Positions 25,782 to 34,598 of a DNA stretch of 64,000 nucleotides are shown one piece after another. The notes beneath the pieces were generated by a model that saw only the letters and a list, made by a program, of their open reading frames with translations, was not told the DNA's origin and did no database searches. Source of the stretch: Arsenophonus sp031446105. Lineage in GTDB: Bacteria; Pseudomonadota; Gammaproteobacteria; Enterobacterales; Enterobacteriaceae. Position 1 is the stretch's first letter, and each line of letters begins with the position of its first letter. The position numbers and the translations under genes are program-made. The stretch spans positions 810,826 to 874,825 of the forward strand of contig CP132907.1 in the NCBI GenBank assembly GCA_031446105.1. The letters run 5' to 3'.

Positions 25782-27635
25782 TTACTCATCTAAAAAACTA
25801 CGTAGTATTTCTGAACGACTTGGATGTCTAAGTTTACGTAAAGCTTTTGCTTCAATTTGTCGAATTCTTTCTCTTGTTACATCAAATTGTTTACCAACTT
25901 CCTCTAAAGTATGATCGGTATTCATGTCAATACCAAAACGCATACGCAATACTTTTGCTTCACGTGTTGTTAATCCTGCAAGAACTGTATATGTAGCTGA
26001 ACGTAAGCTATCTGACGTAGCAGAATCTAGTGGTAATTCTAATGCAGTATCTTCAATAAAATCACCTAAATGCGAATCTTCATCATCTCCAATAGGTGTT
26101 TCCATTGAAATAGGTTCTTTAGAAATTTTCAATACTTTTCTTATTTTATCTTCAGGTATTAGCATTCTTTCTGATAATTCTTCAGGGGAAGGTTCACGTC
26201 CAATTTCTTGTAATATTTGTCGAGAAATTCTATTTAATTTATTAATTGTTTCAATCATGTGTACTGGGATACGAATAGTACGTGCTTGATCAGCTATTGA
26301 ACGAGTAATTGCTTGTCTAATCCACCAAGTGGCATAAGTAGAAAATTTATAGCCACGACGATATTCAAATTTATCAACTGCTTTCATTAATCCAATATTT
26401 CCTTCTTGAATAAGGTCTAAAAACTGCAATCCTCTATTTGTATATTTTTTAGCTATAGATATTACTAAACGTAAGTTTGCTTCCACCATTTCTTTTTTAG
26501 CACGTTTGGCTTTAGCTTCACCAATAGACATACGACGATTGATATTTTTTATTTGCTCAATAGTTAAACCAGTTTCAATTTCTATTTTTTCTAATTTTTT
26601 TAAAGATCGTTGTATGTCTCCTTCAATATTAACTAATTTTTCAGACCAATTTTTATTTATTTTTTTTGCTTTAAGTAACCATTTTGTATTAGTTTCATTA
26701 CCAGAAAATAGAATAACAAAATTTTTTTTTGGTATTTTGCATTCTTCAACACATAATTTCATTATAATGCGTTCTTGAAAACGTATACGTTCCATCATTT
26801 GACGAATGTTATTTACTAAATAATCAAATTGTTTTTGTACTAAACGAAATTGTTTAAAAATTTCTGACAATGCTGAGATTTCTGATATTGAAGTTCTGCA
26901 ATTACGGCCATTTTTTTTTATTGTAAGATCTACATTTTCGTATTGTGTACGTAATTCTAAAAATTTTTGTTTAGCAAATTCTGGATCAATATTATTTTCG
27001 TCGTTCTCATTATTTTCGTCGTTATGAGTATTTTCTTCTTTTTCATCTTCTTCATCATTTAGATTTTCTTCTAATAATAGTGAACCGATATTAGTTATAG
27101 TTTTTTCTATTTGTTCTTCAAGATTTTGGTCAATAAAACCGGTAATGATATCAGATAAGCGAATTTCACATTTTTCAACACGTTTATATTGCTCTAATAA
27201 GTAAGCTATAGATTCCGGGTATTCAGCAACAGCACATTGTACTTCGTTAATGCCATCTTCAATACGTTTAGCAATATCAATTTCTCCTTCTCTAGTTAAT
27301 AATTCTACCGTGCCCATTTCACGCATGTACATCCTTACTGGATCTGTTGTACGTCCTATTTCATTTTCGACATTTGATAATACTTGAGCGGCAGCTTCAG
27401 CAGCATCGTCGTCAGTATCTGCAGTGTTTTCAGCTAAAATAAGATCATCAGCATCTGGTGCTTCTTCCATGACTTGAATGCCCATATCATTAATCATTTG
27501 GACAATATCTTCTATTTGGTCTGAATCTACAATTTCTTCTGGAAGATGGTCGTTGACTTCGGAATAAGTCAAATATCCCTGTTCTTTTCCTTTATTTACT
27601 AATAATTTAAGTTGTGATTGCGGGTTTTGCTCCAT
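25782..27635 (-). CDS. rpoD: RNA polymerase sigma-70 (housekeeping sigma factor)
   Basis: Sigma-70 directs RNA polymerase to most promoters. The 617 residues (E. coli 613) include region 1.1 (MEQNPQSQLKLLV), region 1.2 (TTDPVRMYMREMGTVELLTREGEI), an acidic non-conserved region, the nearly invariant region 2 (RRAKKEMVEANLRLVISIAKKY ... YKFSTYATWWIRQAI), region 3, and region 4 with its helix-turn-helix (LEEVGKQFDVTRERIRQIEAKALRKL). The non-conserved region carries an in-frame repeat (NDENNENDENN). It is the last gene of the rpsU-dnaG-rpoD operon. No rpoS is present at its usual place after nlpD. Confidence 0.98.
   Translation of the reverse strand: MEQNPQSQLKLLVNKGKEQGYLTYSEVNDHLPEEIVDSDQIEDIVQMINDMGIQVMEEAPDADDLILAENTADTDDDAAEAAAQVLSNVENEIGRTTDPVRMYMREMGTVELLTREGEIDIAKRIEDGINEVQCAVAEYPESIAYLLEQYKRVEKCEIRLSDIITGFIDQNLEEQIEKTITNIGSLLLEENLNDEEDEKEENTHNDENNENDENNIDPEFAKQKFLELRTQYENVDLTIKKNGRNCRTSISEISALSEIFKQFRLVQKQFDYLVNNIRQMMERIRFQERIIMKLCVEECKIPKKNFVILFSGNETNTKWLLKAKKINKNWSEKLVNIEGDIQRSLKKLEKIEIETGLTIEQIKNINRRMSIGEAKAKRAKKEMVEANLRLVISIAKKYTNRGLQFLDLIQEGNIGLMKAVDKFEYRRGYKFSTYATWWIRQAITRSIADQARTIRIPVHMIETINKLNRISRQILQEIGREPSPEELSERMLIPEDKIRKVLKISKEPISMETPIGDDEDSHLGDFIEDTALELPLDSATSDSLRSATYTVLAGLTTREAKVLRMRFGIDMNTDHTLEEVGKQFDVTRERIRQIEAKALRKLRHPSRSEILRSFLDE
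26991..27023 (-). repeat. Short in-frame tandem repeat inside rpoD
   Basis: Two identical 15-base copies (26991-27005 and 27009-27023) are separated by one codon, giving NDENN-E-NDENN in the acidic part of the non-conserved region. It looks like a slippage duplication in a tolerant segment. Confidence 0.9.
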
Positions 27636-27680
27636 GAGATAGTATCCACACTGCTTTATATTTTAATTGGTATTTTTATA

Positions 27681-27780
27681 TTAGTAAAAATTACTAACAA
27701 CGAAATTAAAAGGATATTTTAATATTTTTTTGTGCTATGTCCTTTATTTCATAGCAATTCATAAGTAATATATTACTTAT
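27681..27780 (-). promoter_or_regulatory. Three successive dyads between dnaG and rpoD
   Basis: The 137-base interval holds a 20-bp perfect palindrome over the dnaG stop (27761-27780), a 6-bp hairpin GCTATG/CATAGC with a 10-base loop (27734-27755), and a 7-bp hairpin TTAGTAA-AAA-TTACTAA (27681-27697). In E. coli the dnaG-rpoD junction is an mRNA processing site with hairpins. A processing or stability role here is inferred from position. Confidence 0.45.
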
Positions 27781-29524
27781 ATTTGTATAACTTATTTTTT
27801 GAAAGTGTCATGATGCATACTTTTTTACGTTCTTCATTAGTTAAACCTTTTGTGCGTGCTTTTGTGATTAGAAATTCTAATTTTTCATCAAGAATTTTAA
27901 TATATAGATTTTGCAATGCATCTTTAAATATTTTTTCTGATGTTTTATTTTGTATATCGGTCCATGTTGCAAGTTTTTCAAGTTGTTTAATAAATTTATT
28001 ATTACGATAATATTCTAATAATTGACCGGTATTTATATTGTTATGAGACTTACAAAGATTAATTAGTTCTAAAAATAGTGTTAATCCTGGTAATGTTGAA
28101 TTTTTTATTACATTTATATTATTTATTAAATGAACAAAATTCGGATTTTGTATTAATAATGCAATCAGTATTCGCATTGTTGTTATTTTTATTTTTGGTA
28201 TTTGATATTGTTGTTTCGGTAATTCTTTTTTAATCATAGCAAGAATATATGTAGTATCTGGAATATTAATAAAATAACCGAGTTTTTCTGCTAAATGTAA
28301 TCTTAGAATATCACCAGGTATTTTTTTAATAAAAGATATTACAATTTTTTTAAATTCTGCTTTACCTTCATAATTCTGTAAATTTATTTTTTGTATTAAT
28401 GTGTCAAATAAAAAATTTGAGAATGAATGTGCTTCAAGTATACGTTTTTCAAATTTTTTTTTGCCTTCTTTTCGTATTAGTGAATCAGGGTCTTCGCCAT
28501 ACGGTAAAAAAATAAAGTTTAGTTGATAACCATCTTGTAAATAATTTATAGCTATTTCTAGTGTTCTCCATGCAGCTTTATATCCTGCTTGATCGCCATC
28601 ATAACAAAAAAATATTGTATTAGTATTTCTAAATAATAACTGGATATGTTCTTTTGTTATTGTAGTACCCAATGAAGCTACAGAATATTCAATTCCAAAT
28701 TGAGTTAAAGATATGACATCCATATAACCTTCTACAACTAATAGTTTAGAAAGTTTTATATTATTTTTTATCGCTTCATATAAACCATATAATTGACGAT
28801 TTTTATGAAAAATTTTAGTTTCTGTTGAATTTAAATATTTTGGTAATTTATCATCTAAAATACGACCACCAAATGCAATAATACGGCCTCTATGATCTTT
28901 TATTGGAAATGTAATTCTTTCACGAAAAAGATCGTAAGTATAACCATTTTTATTAGTAATCAACATACCTGTTTCTATTATTTTTTCAGAATGATTGACA
29001 TATTTTTTTAAATATTTTCTTATATTATTCCACCCATTTGGTGCAAAACCGATAGAAAATCGATTAATAATTTCATCATTTAATCCGCGTTTTATTAAAT
29101 ATTGTTTTGCATAATATAGATTTGGTGTATTTAATGAATTTTTGTAAAATTGATTAATATATTCCATTAATTTATAAATTTCTTTTCTTTTTTCTTGCTC
29201 TATTTGATATGAATTATTTTTTATTTTATATGGAATATCTAATTTATTAATAGCAGCTAATTCTTCAATACTTTCAATAAAATTAAATTTATTATAATTT
29301 ATCAAAAAATCAATAGCATTACCATGTGCTCCACAGCCAAAACAATAATAAAATTGTTTATTTTTATTAACAGTAAATGAAGGTTTTTTTTCATTATGAA
29401 ATGGACAAAATGCATAATGATTGTTACCTTTTTTTTTTAATTGAATTTTACTATTAATGAGATCAATTATATTAGTTTTAGCCAATAAATTATTGATGAA
29501 TATATTTGGTATTTTTCGTTCCAT
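27773..29524 (-). CDS. dnaG: DNA primase
   Basis: DnaG makes RNA primers at the replication fork. The 583 residues (E. coli 581) have three parts. The zinc finger has Cys40, His43, Cys61 and Cys64 (CPFH ... CFGC). The TOPRIM polymerase core shows VVEGYMDVISL and FCYDGDQAGYKAAW. The C-terminal DnaB-interaction domain runs from about residue 435. The partner helicase dnaB is also in this window. It is the middle gene of the macromolecular synthesis operon. Confidence 0.97.
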   Translation of the reverse strand: MERKIPNIFINNLLAKTNIIDLINSKIQLKKKGNNHYAFCPFHNEKKPSFTVNKNKQFYYCFGCGAHGNAIDFLINYNKFNFIESIEELAAINKLDIPYKIKNNSYQIEQEKRKEIYKLMEYINQFYKNSLNTPNLYYAKQYLIKRGLNDEIINRFSIGFAPNGWNNIRKYLKKYVNHSEKIIETGMLITNKNGYTYDLFRERITFPIKDHRGRIIAFGGRILDDKLPKYLNSTETKIFHKNRQLYGLYEAIKNNIKLSKLLVVEGYMDVISLTQFGIEYSVASLGTTITKEHIQLLFRNTNTIFFCYDGDQAGYKAAWRTLEIAINYLQDGYQLNFIFLPYGEDPDSLIRKEGKKKFEKRILEAHSFSNFLFDTLIQKINLQNYEGKAEFKKIVISFIKKIPGDILRLHLAEKLGYFINIPDTTYILAMIKKELPKQQYQIPKIKITTMRILIALLIQNPNFVHLINNINVIKNSTLPGLTLFLELINLCKSHNNINTGQLLEYYRNNKFIKQLEKLATWTDIQNKTSEKIFKDALQNLYIKILDEKLEFLITKARTKGLTNEERKKVCIMTLSKNKLYKYK

Positions 29525-29656
29525 ATTTTTTGATAAATAAAAAAGTTTTTTATGTTCTTATAAAATATCTATTTTTACGAAAAACCATATAATATATATT
29601 TATTATATTTTTAAATGATTTTTGAAAAAACTATTTTGAGAAAAAAATGCATCAAA

Positions 29657-29872
29657 TTAATATAAACGAACACGGCGTGCATTTTCTCGTGCTATTTTTT
29701 TTGCATGACGTTTTATTGCTGATGATTTTTCACGTTTACGTACAGTAGTAGCTTTTTCATAAAATTCGCGTCGACGTACTTCTGCTAATATTCCTGCTTT
29801 TTCACAAGAACGCTTAAATCTTCGTAATGCTACATCAAATGGTTCATTTTCTCTAACTTTAATGATTGGCAT
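29657..29872 (-). CDS. rpsU: 30S ribosomal protein S21
   Basis: S21 is a small basic protein needed for efficient mRNA binding by the 30S subunit. All 71 residues align with E. coli without a gap, beginning MPIIKVRENEPFDVALRRF. It heads rpsU-dnaG-rpoD, with 132 bases before dnaG. It diverges from tsaD across a 321-base promoter region. Confidence 0.98.
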   Translation of the reverse strand: MPIIKVRENEPFDVALRRFKRSCEKAGILAEVRRREFYEKATTVRKREKSSAIKRHAKKIARENARRVRLY

Positions 29873-30193
29873 ATATTTTTTTTCCCTTAAACAATTTATT
29901 TTTTGTATTATACTAAATTTCTAAAATAAATCTTATTTTTTTTATGATTTTATTGCAATAAAAAATATTTTGTAAAGATTGATTTTCATAAAAAATAGAA
30001 ATAAAAAATAATAATAAAGATTTTTTAAGAAGAAATTCAAATAATAAGAAAAAATATTTTTTATGTATACTTTATAATTAATAGTTATTTTATATTTTAA
30101 ATTAATAGTTATTTTAAAGATAAACATTTTTTGTATTTTTTATAAAATTTGTTAGATTATATTAAAATAATAGTAAAATATGGTTAATAAAAT
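29873..30193. other. Divergent rpsU/tsaD promoter region with a direct repeat
   Basis: The region carries promoters for the rpsU operon (left) and tsaD (right). Its main visible feature is a 17-bp direct repeat spaced 24 bases apart. A minus-strand open frame at 29942-30127 is low-complexity Ile/Lys/Tyr/Phe and overlaps the repeat, so I do not call it. Confidence 0.55.
30076..30116. repeat. 17-bp direct repeat upstream of tsaD and rpsU
   Basis: AATTAATAGTTATTTTA occurs at 30076-30092 and again exactly at 30100-30116, a 24-base period. This is about two helical turns, so paired protein sites are possible. A slippage duplication is equally possible. Confidence 0.9.
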
Positions 30194-31207
30194 ATGCGTA
30201 TTTTAGGTATAGAAACATCTTGTGATGAAACTGGTATTGCAATTTATGATGATGTCTTAGGTTTGTTGGCTAATCAAGTATACAGTCAAAAAGTACATGC
30301 TGATTATGGTGGAGTAGTTCCTGAGCTTGCTTCTCGAGATCATTTGCGAAAAATAATTCCTTTAATTAAATTAGCATTAAAAGAAGCGTCTTTAGTTGGT
30401 ACTGATATTCATGGTATCGCTTATACTGCAGGTCCAGGCTTAATTAGTGCTTTATTGATAGGAGCAACCATAGGTTGTTCATTAGCATTTGCATGGGGAG
30501 TTCCTATTATACCAGTAAATCATATGGAAGGACATTTATTATCGCCAATGTTAGAAAATAATAGTCCTAAATTTCCATTTTTGGCATTGTTAGTATCTGG
30601 TGGTCATACTCAGTTAATTAATGCTATGGCTATTGGTAAATATCAATTATTAGGTGAATCAATTGATGACGCTTCCGGTGAAGCTTTTGATAAAATATCA
30701 AAATTATTGGGATTAGGTTATCCTGGTGGACCAGCACTTTCATCAATGGCTAAAAAAGGAAAGTCTGGTCGTTTTTCTTTTCCTCGTCCAATGATAAATC
30801 ATCCTGGATTAAATTTTAGTTTTTCAGGCTTAAAAACTTTTGCAGCTAATACAATTCGTAATAATTTTTTAGATGAACAAACAATTGCTGATATTGCTTA
30901 TGAATTTGAAAATGCGATTGTAGATATATTAATAGTAAAATCTAAACGAGCTTTAGAAGCTACTGGTTTGAATCGTTTAGTTATATCTGGTGGTGTAAGT
31001 GCGAATAATACTTTACGAATAAAAATGGCAGAATCTATAGAAAAAATTGGTGGAGAAGTTTTTTTTTCTAGCCCAAAATTTTGTACTGATAATGGTGCTA
31101 TGATAGCTTTAACTGGAATGTTGCGTTTTAAAAATTCTGTAACTGATTCTATAGATATTATTGTAAAACCTCGATGGCCGCTTACAGAATTATCTCCATT
31201 AGTTTAA
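30194..31207 (+). CDS. tsaD: tRNA N6-adenosine threonylcarbamoyltransferase TsaD
   Basis: TsaD, with TsaB and TsaE, transfers threonylcarbamoyl to A37 of ANN-decoding tRNAs. The length (337) equals E. coli. The ASKHA ATPase fold shows MRILGIETSCDETGIAIYD at the start, the iron ligands in NHMEGHLLSP (about His111 and His115), LLVSGGHTQL, and the C-terminal ISGGVSANNTLR and FCTDNGAMIA. It diverges from rpsU as in E. coli. The ancestral neighbour plsY is missing on its other side. Confidence 0.97.
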   Translation: MRILGIETSCDETGIAIYDDVLGLLANQVYSQKVHADYGGVVPELASRDHLRKIIPLIKLALKEASLVGTDIHGIAYTAGPGLISALLIGATIGCSLAFAWGVPIIPVNHMEGHLLSPMLENNSPKFPFLALLVSGGHTQLINAMAIGKYQLLGESIDDASGEAFDKISKLLGLGYPGGPALSSMAKKGKSGRFSFPRPMINHPGLNFSFSGLKTFAANTIRNNFLDEQTIADIAYEFENAIVDILIVKSKRALEATGLNRLVISGGVSANNTLRIKMAESIEKIGGEVFFSSPKFCTDNGAMIALTGMLRFKNSVTDSIDIIVKPRWPLTELSPLV

Positions 31208-31541
31208 AAAAATATTTAAATGTATTTTATATTTATTTGAAATATAAATGCTTTTTTGTATTTTTTATTTTTTTATTTTATAATATTATAGACTAAAAAT
31301 TATTAAAAATATGATCATATATTTAATTTTAAAAATTCTAATTTATATAAACAAAATATTGTTTTTTATATTTTTATTTAATTAAAATTATAAAAAAATT
31401 TTAAATATAATAATAAAAAATATTTTTTTAATAATTAATTTATTAAATTATATATTTTCATTATATAATAAATACTAATTTTTATATTATTTTTTATAAT
31501 AAATTTTATAATTTTTAAGATGAAAAGATGAGAAATAAATA
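31208..31541. other. Deletion scar between tsaD and folB (plsY site)
   Basis: In E. coli plsY lies between tsaD and folB. Here there are 334 bases of A/T-rich sequence, with a likely tsaD terminator at the start and nothing recognisable of PlsY. Confidence 0.55.
31226..31257 (+). terminator. Intrinsic terminator after tsaD
   Basis: A 9-bp perfect stem (TTTATATTT 31226-31234, AAATATAAA 31240-31248, loop ATTTG) begins 19 bases after the tsaD stop. It is followed after three bases by TTTTTT (31252-31257). The stem is A/T only, as expected at this base composition. Confidence 0.55.
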
Positions 31542-31892
31542 ATGGATATTATATTTATTAAAAAATTACAAGTATTTACAACAATTGGTGTTTATGATTG
31601 GGAACAAACTATTAAACAAAAATTATTAATAGATATTAAAATTGGGTATGACAATAATTTTTTTAGTAAAAGTGATAATAAAAAATATTTTTTAGATTAT
31701 GCCGAAATTTCTCAAATAGTTGTTAAAAATATAGAAAAAAAACAATTTAAACTTATTGAAAATGTTGCAGAAAACATTGCCGATATCCTTTTAAATAAAT
31801 TTGATATTTATTGGGTTTGTATTAAAGTAGTAAAATCAAATGCAATACCAAAAGCCAAAAAAGTTGGAGTAATTATTCAACGTAAAAAATAA
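31542..31892 (+). CDS. folB: Dihydroneopterin aldolase
   Basis: FolB cleaves 7,8-dihydroneopterin to 6-hydroxymethyl-dihydropterin and glycolaldehyde in folate synthesis. It has 116 residues (E. coli 122). GVYDWEQ carries the substrate-binding acid, FLDYAEIS the catalytic-site tyrosine, and IKVVKSNAIPKAKKVGVII the region of the catalytic lysine (family KLSKPGAV), with PG replaced by SN. Sequence conservation is lower than for its neighbours. It is convergent with cca, 22 bases apart, with uppP absent. Confidence 0.88.
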   Translation: MDIIFIKKLQVFTTIGVYDWEQTIKQKLLIDIKIGYDNNFFSKSDNKKYFLDYAEISQIVVKNIEKKQFKLIENVAENIADILLNKFDIYWVCIKVVKSNAIPKAKKVGVIIQRKK

Positions 31893-31914
31893 ATATATTA
31901 TATAGTAATTTTAC

Positions 31915-33147
31915 TTAAATTATTATTTTTTTGTCTTTCCACCAAATATTTAATGTTTTAATGCGTTGTCGAGTAAGTTTATCTTTAAATTTAGTGCCTT
32001 TAATATTTTCTTTAATATTTTTTTTAAAAGATGTTTCTCGTGCTACTCTAAATGCTTCAAAAAAAAATTCTTTTTGCAAATAACTAAGATTCTTTTTTTT
32101 TGTTTTTTTATAAAAATCGGCTTCACATATTATAGCGAGTTGATTGATACGTTCTGGGTTTTTCCAACTATTTATTTTATCAAATAAATTAATAATATTT
32201 TCGGGTTTTAATTGATAAATGTGGTGAACATATTGATGAAATTCTGCAACCAATTTCGCTAATTTTTTTGTTTTATTTGGAATATGTAATCTATTACACA
32301 TAGCTTCTATCAGCGGTATTCCTTGCATTCCATATTCAAAAGTTTTTGAGCATTTTTCTTTTACAAATATTTTTCCAAGATCATGACAGAGTGCAGCGAA
32401 TCGAATATCAATATTATCAGTTAATAATGCTGTTTTTTTTAAAGTATTTAATGTGTGTATTCCAACATTTACTTCAGTAGATAATTGTTTTTCTTCTGGT
32501 ATAGAAAAAAGTTGATTAATTTCTGGAAAAAGAATAGCTAAAGCACCGCAATTATATAAAACATGAAAATAAATATCAGGAGAGTATGTTTGTAATGCTT
32601 TTTTTGTTTCAGACCATATTCTTTCAGCGCTAAGTGTTTCTAATTCATGTTGATTTACCATTTTTTTCATTAATTCTTCAGTTTCATATGCTATTTTAAA
32701 TTTTTGTTTAGCGAGTTTAGCTGCAAAACGTGCTACTCGAAGTATTCTTAAAGGGTCTTCTACGAAAGCATGAGATACATGTCGTAATAAACGATTCTTT
32801 ATATCTCCTACACCATGATATGGATCAATCAGTTTTCCATTTTTATTTTTAGCAATAGCATTAATTCTGAGATCTCTTCGTAATAAATCATCTTCTATAC
32901 TAATATTAGGTTTTGTATAACAGGAAAAACCAGTATAGCCTATTCCTATTTTTTTTTCTGTACGTGCTAAGGCATATGCTTCATGTGTTTTTGGATGAAG
33001 AAATACAGGAAAATTTTTACCTACTTGTTGAAAACCTAATTTAATTAAATCATTTGGATCGGCACCGACTACCACCCAATCACGATCAGAAACTGGTAAT
33101 CCTAATAGTTCATCTCTAACAGCACCTCCAACAAGATAAATTTTCAT
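31915..33147 (-). CDS. cca: CCA-adding multifunctional tRNA nucleotidyltransferase
   Basis: This enzyme adds or repairs the 3' CCA of tRNAs; the enteric version also has an HD phosphohydrolase domain. From the ATG at 33147 it has 410 residues (E. coli 412), beginning MKIYLVGGAVRDELLGLPVSDRDWVVVG. GGAVRD and DRDW form the nucleotidyl-transfer site, RRDLRINA follows, and the HD motif CHDLGK is intact. An in-frame ATG 15 bases upstream is less likely because GGAG just after it is the ribosome binding site. It should be essential here, since the tRNA-Ile gene encodes no CCA. Confidence 0.96.
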   Translation of the reverse strand: MKIYLVGGAVRDELLGLPVSDRDWVVVGADPNDLIKLGFQQVGKNFPVFLHPKTHEAYALARTEKKIGIGYTGFSCYTKPNISIEDDLLRRDLRINAIAKNKNGKLIDPYHGVGDIKNRLLRHVSHAFVEDPLRILRVARFAAKLAKQKFKIAYETEELMKKMVNQHELETLSAERIWSETKKALQTYSPDIYFHVLYNCGALAILFPEINQLFSIPEEKQLSTEVNVGIHTLNTLKKTALLTDNIDIRFAALCHDLGKIFVKEKCSKTFEYGMQGIPLIEAMCNRLHIPNKTKKLAKLVAEFHQYVHHIYQLKPENIINLFDKINSWKNPERINQLAIICEADFYKKTKKKNLSYLQKEFFFEAFRVARETSFKKNIKENIKGTKFKDKLTRQRIKTLNIWWKDKKIII

Positions 33148-34598
33148 AAGATTAAACTCCATATTATTGGATTTATATTTTTTGTATTTGTTTTCTAAAA
33201 AATAAAAATAATATTTTTAGCATCCTACTAGTAACTAAATATTTTTAATTTTTTATAAGTATTTTTATTCATTAATATTACTATAATTTTTATTTTAAAA
33301 ATTTTTAAAGTTCAAATATTTTTTATTTTATTTTTTTAAAATATGAATAAATTTTATTTATAATTTTAATAATTTATAGATTGTTTTTAAACAAACTAAT
33401 AGATTATATTTTATATCGTATAATATTTCTTAATATAGAATTGAAATATAATTAAGATTATTTTTTTTATTTTAAATATACATTTTATTATTTTATTTTT
33501 ATGGTTTTTTAAAATATTTTTGTAAAGTATAAAAATACAAATTTTCATAATACAAATTATATTTGTTTTATTATGATTTTTTTAATTTTTATATATCATT
33601 TATATTTTTATACAAAATATGTTATAACTTTAATGATTTTTTTAAATTGGTATATATAAAAAATATCATTTATAAATTAAATATTTTTTATAAAATTATA
33701 AAAAAATAATGTATAAATTTAAGATTTTATTAACATATAACTTGATGTTATAATTTATTTTTTACTTAAAAAATATATGGTTTATAAAAAAATTAGATAA
33801 ATATTATTTATAATTATTGTATATTAAAAGAAAAGTAAAACATCTTATCGAGAATAAGATATTAAAAAATATAGAATATTTTAAAAAATATGAAATATTT
33901 ATTTGTATTTATTGTTTATTTACTTTAAAATTTAAATCTTTTCAAAGAAAATTATCCTTTAAATTGTTAAAGCATACAATATTTAATAAATAATAAATAT
34001 ATTGAAATTTTAAAAATTTAGTGACAAAAATTATACATTGAATATTTTCAATAATTTTAATTATTATTTTTTATTGGTCATCCTTTTTTTTATTTGATAT
34101 TTTATTTTTTAAAATAAAATGTCGTCTTTTTTGAAATATTATAAATTAATAAATAAAAATAATTTAAAATAATAAAAAAATTTTTGATTGATTTAAAATA
34201 ATTATCTTTTTTAAGAAATTCTTAGAAATTAGCTTAATAATCTTTAATATTTTATTTTTATATAAAATTTAAAATTTTTTAATTTTTCATTTATAAAATG
34301 AAATTTTTATTAAAAATATTTGAAATTTGACAGTATTTTTTTGAAATATACTCTAATACTTCGTGAATATTATAAATAATTTTTATGATTTTTTCTGTAA
34401 TTAAATATTAATTTTTATTTTTATAATTATGAATGAAATTGATAAATAATTTTTTAAAAATTTAGACTTATTATTAATATTTTATTATATTACGTTTTAA
34501 AATATTTAAATACTGTTTTGTTGCATAAAAATAATAGCAAAATTTACATATTTCTATTTAGTTATAAATTATATTGATTAATAGGTAAAAAAAATGCT
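33148..34598. other. Large gene-free stretch between cca and dnaB
   Basis: These 1.45 kb are very A/T-rich, with stops in all frames. The only distinct element is a 7-bp perfect hairpin ATCTTAT-CGAGA-ATAAGAT at 33842-33860. No gene remnant was recognised. The last part carries the dnaB promoter region. Confidence 0.55.
33842..33860. repeat. Isolated 7-bp hairpin (ATCTTAT-CGAGA-ATAAGAT)
   Basis: This is a perfect stem with a 5-base loop, relatively G/C-rich for this DNA. On the minus strand it is followed by GTTTTACTTTTC, so it could be the terminator of a vanished gene reading leftward. Confidence 0.55.

Noticed and set aside
29942..30127. Minus-strand 61-codon frame between rpsU and tsaD
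   Set aside because: Low complexity, and it includes the 17-bp direct repeat; it lies in a divergent promoter region.
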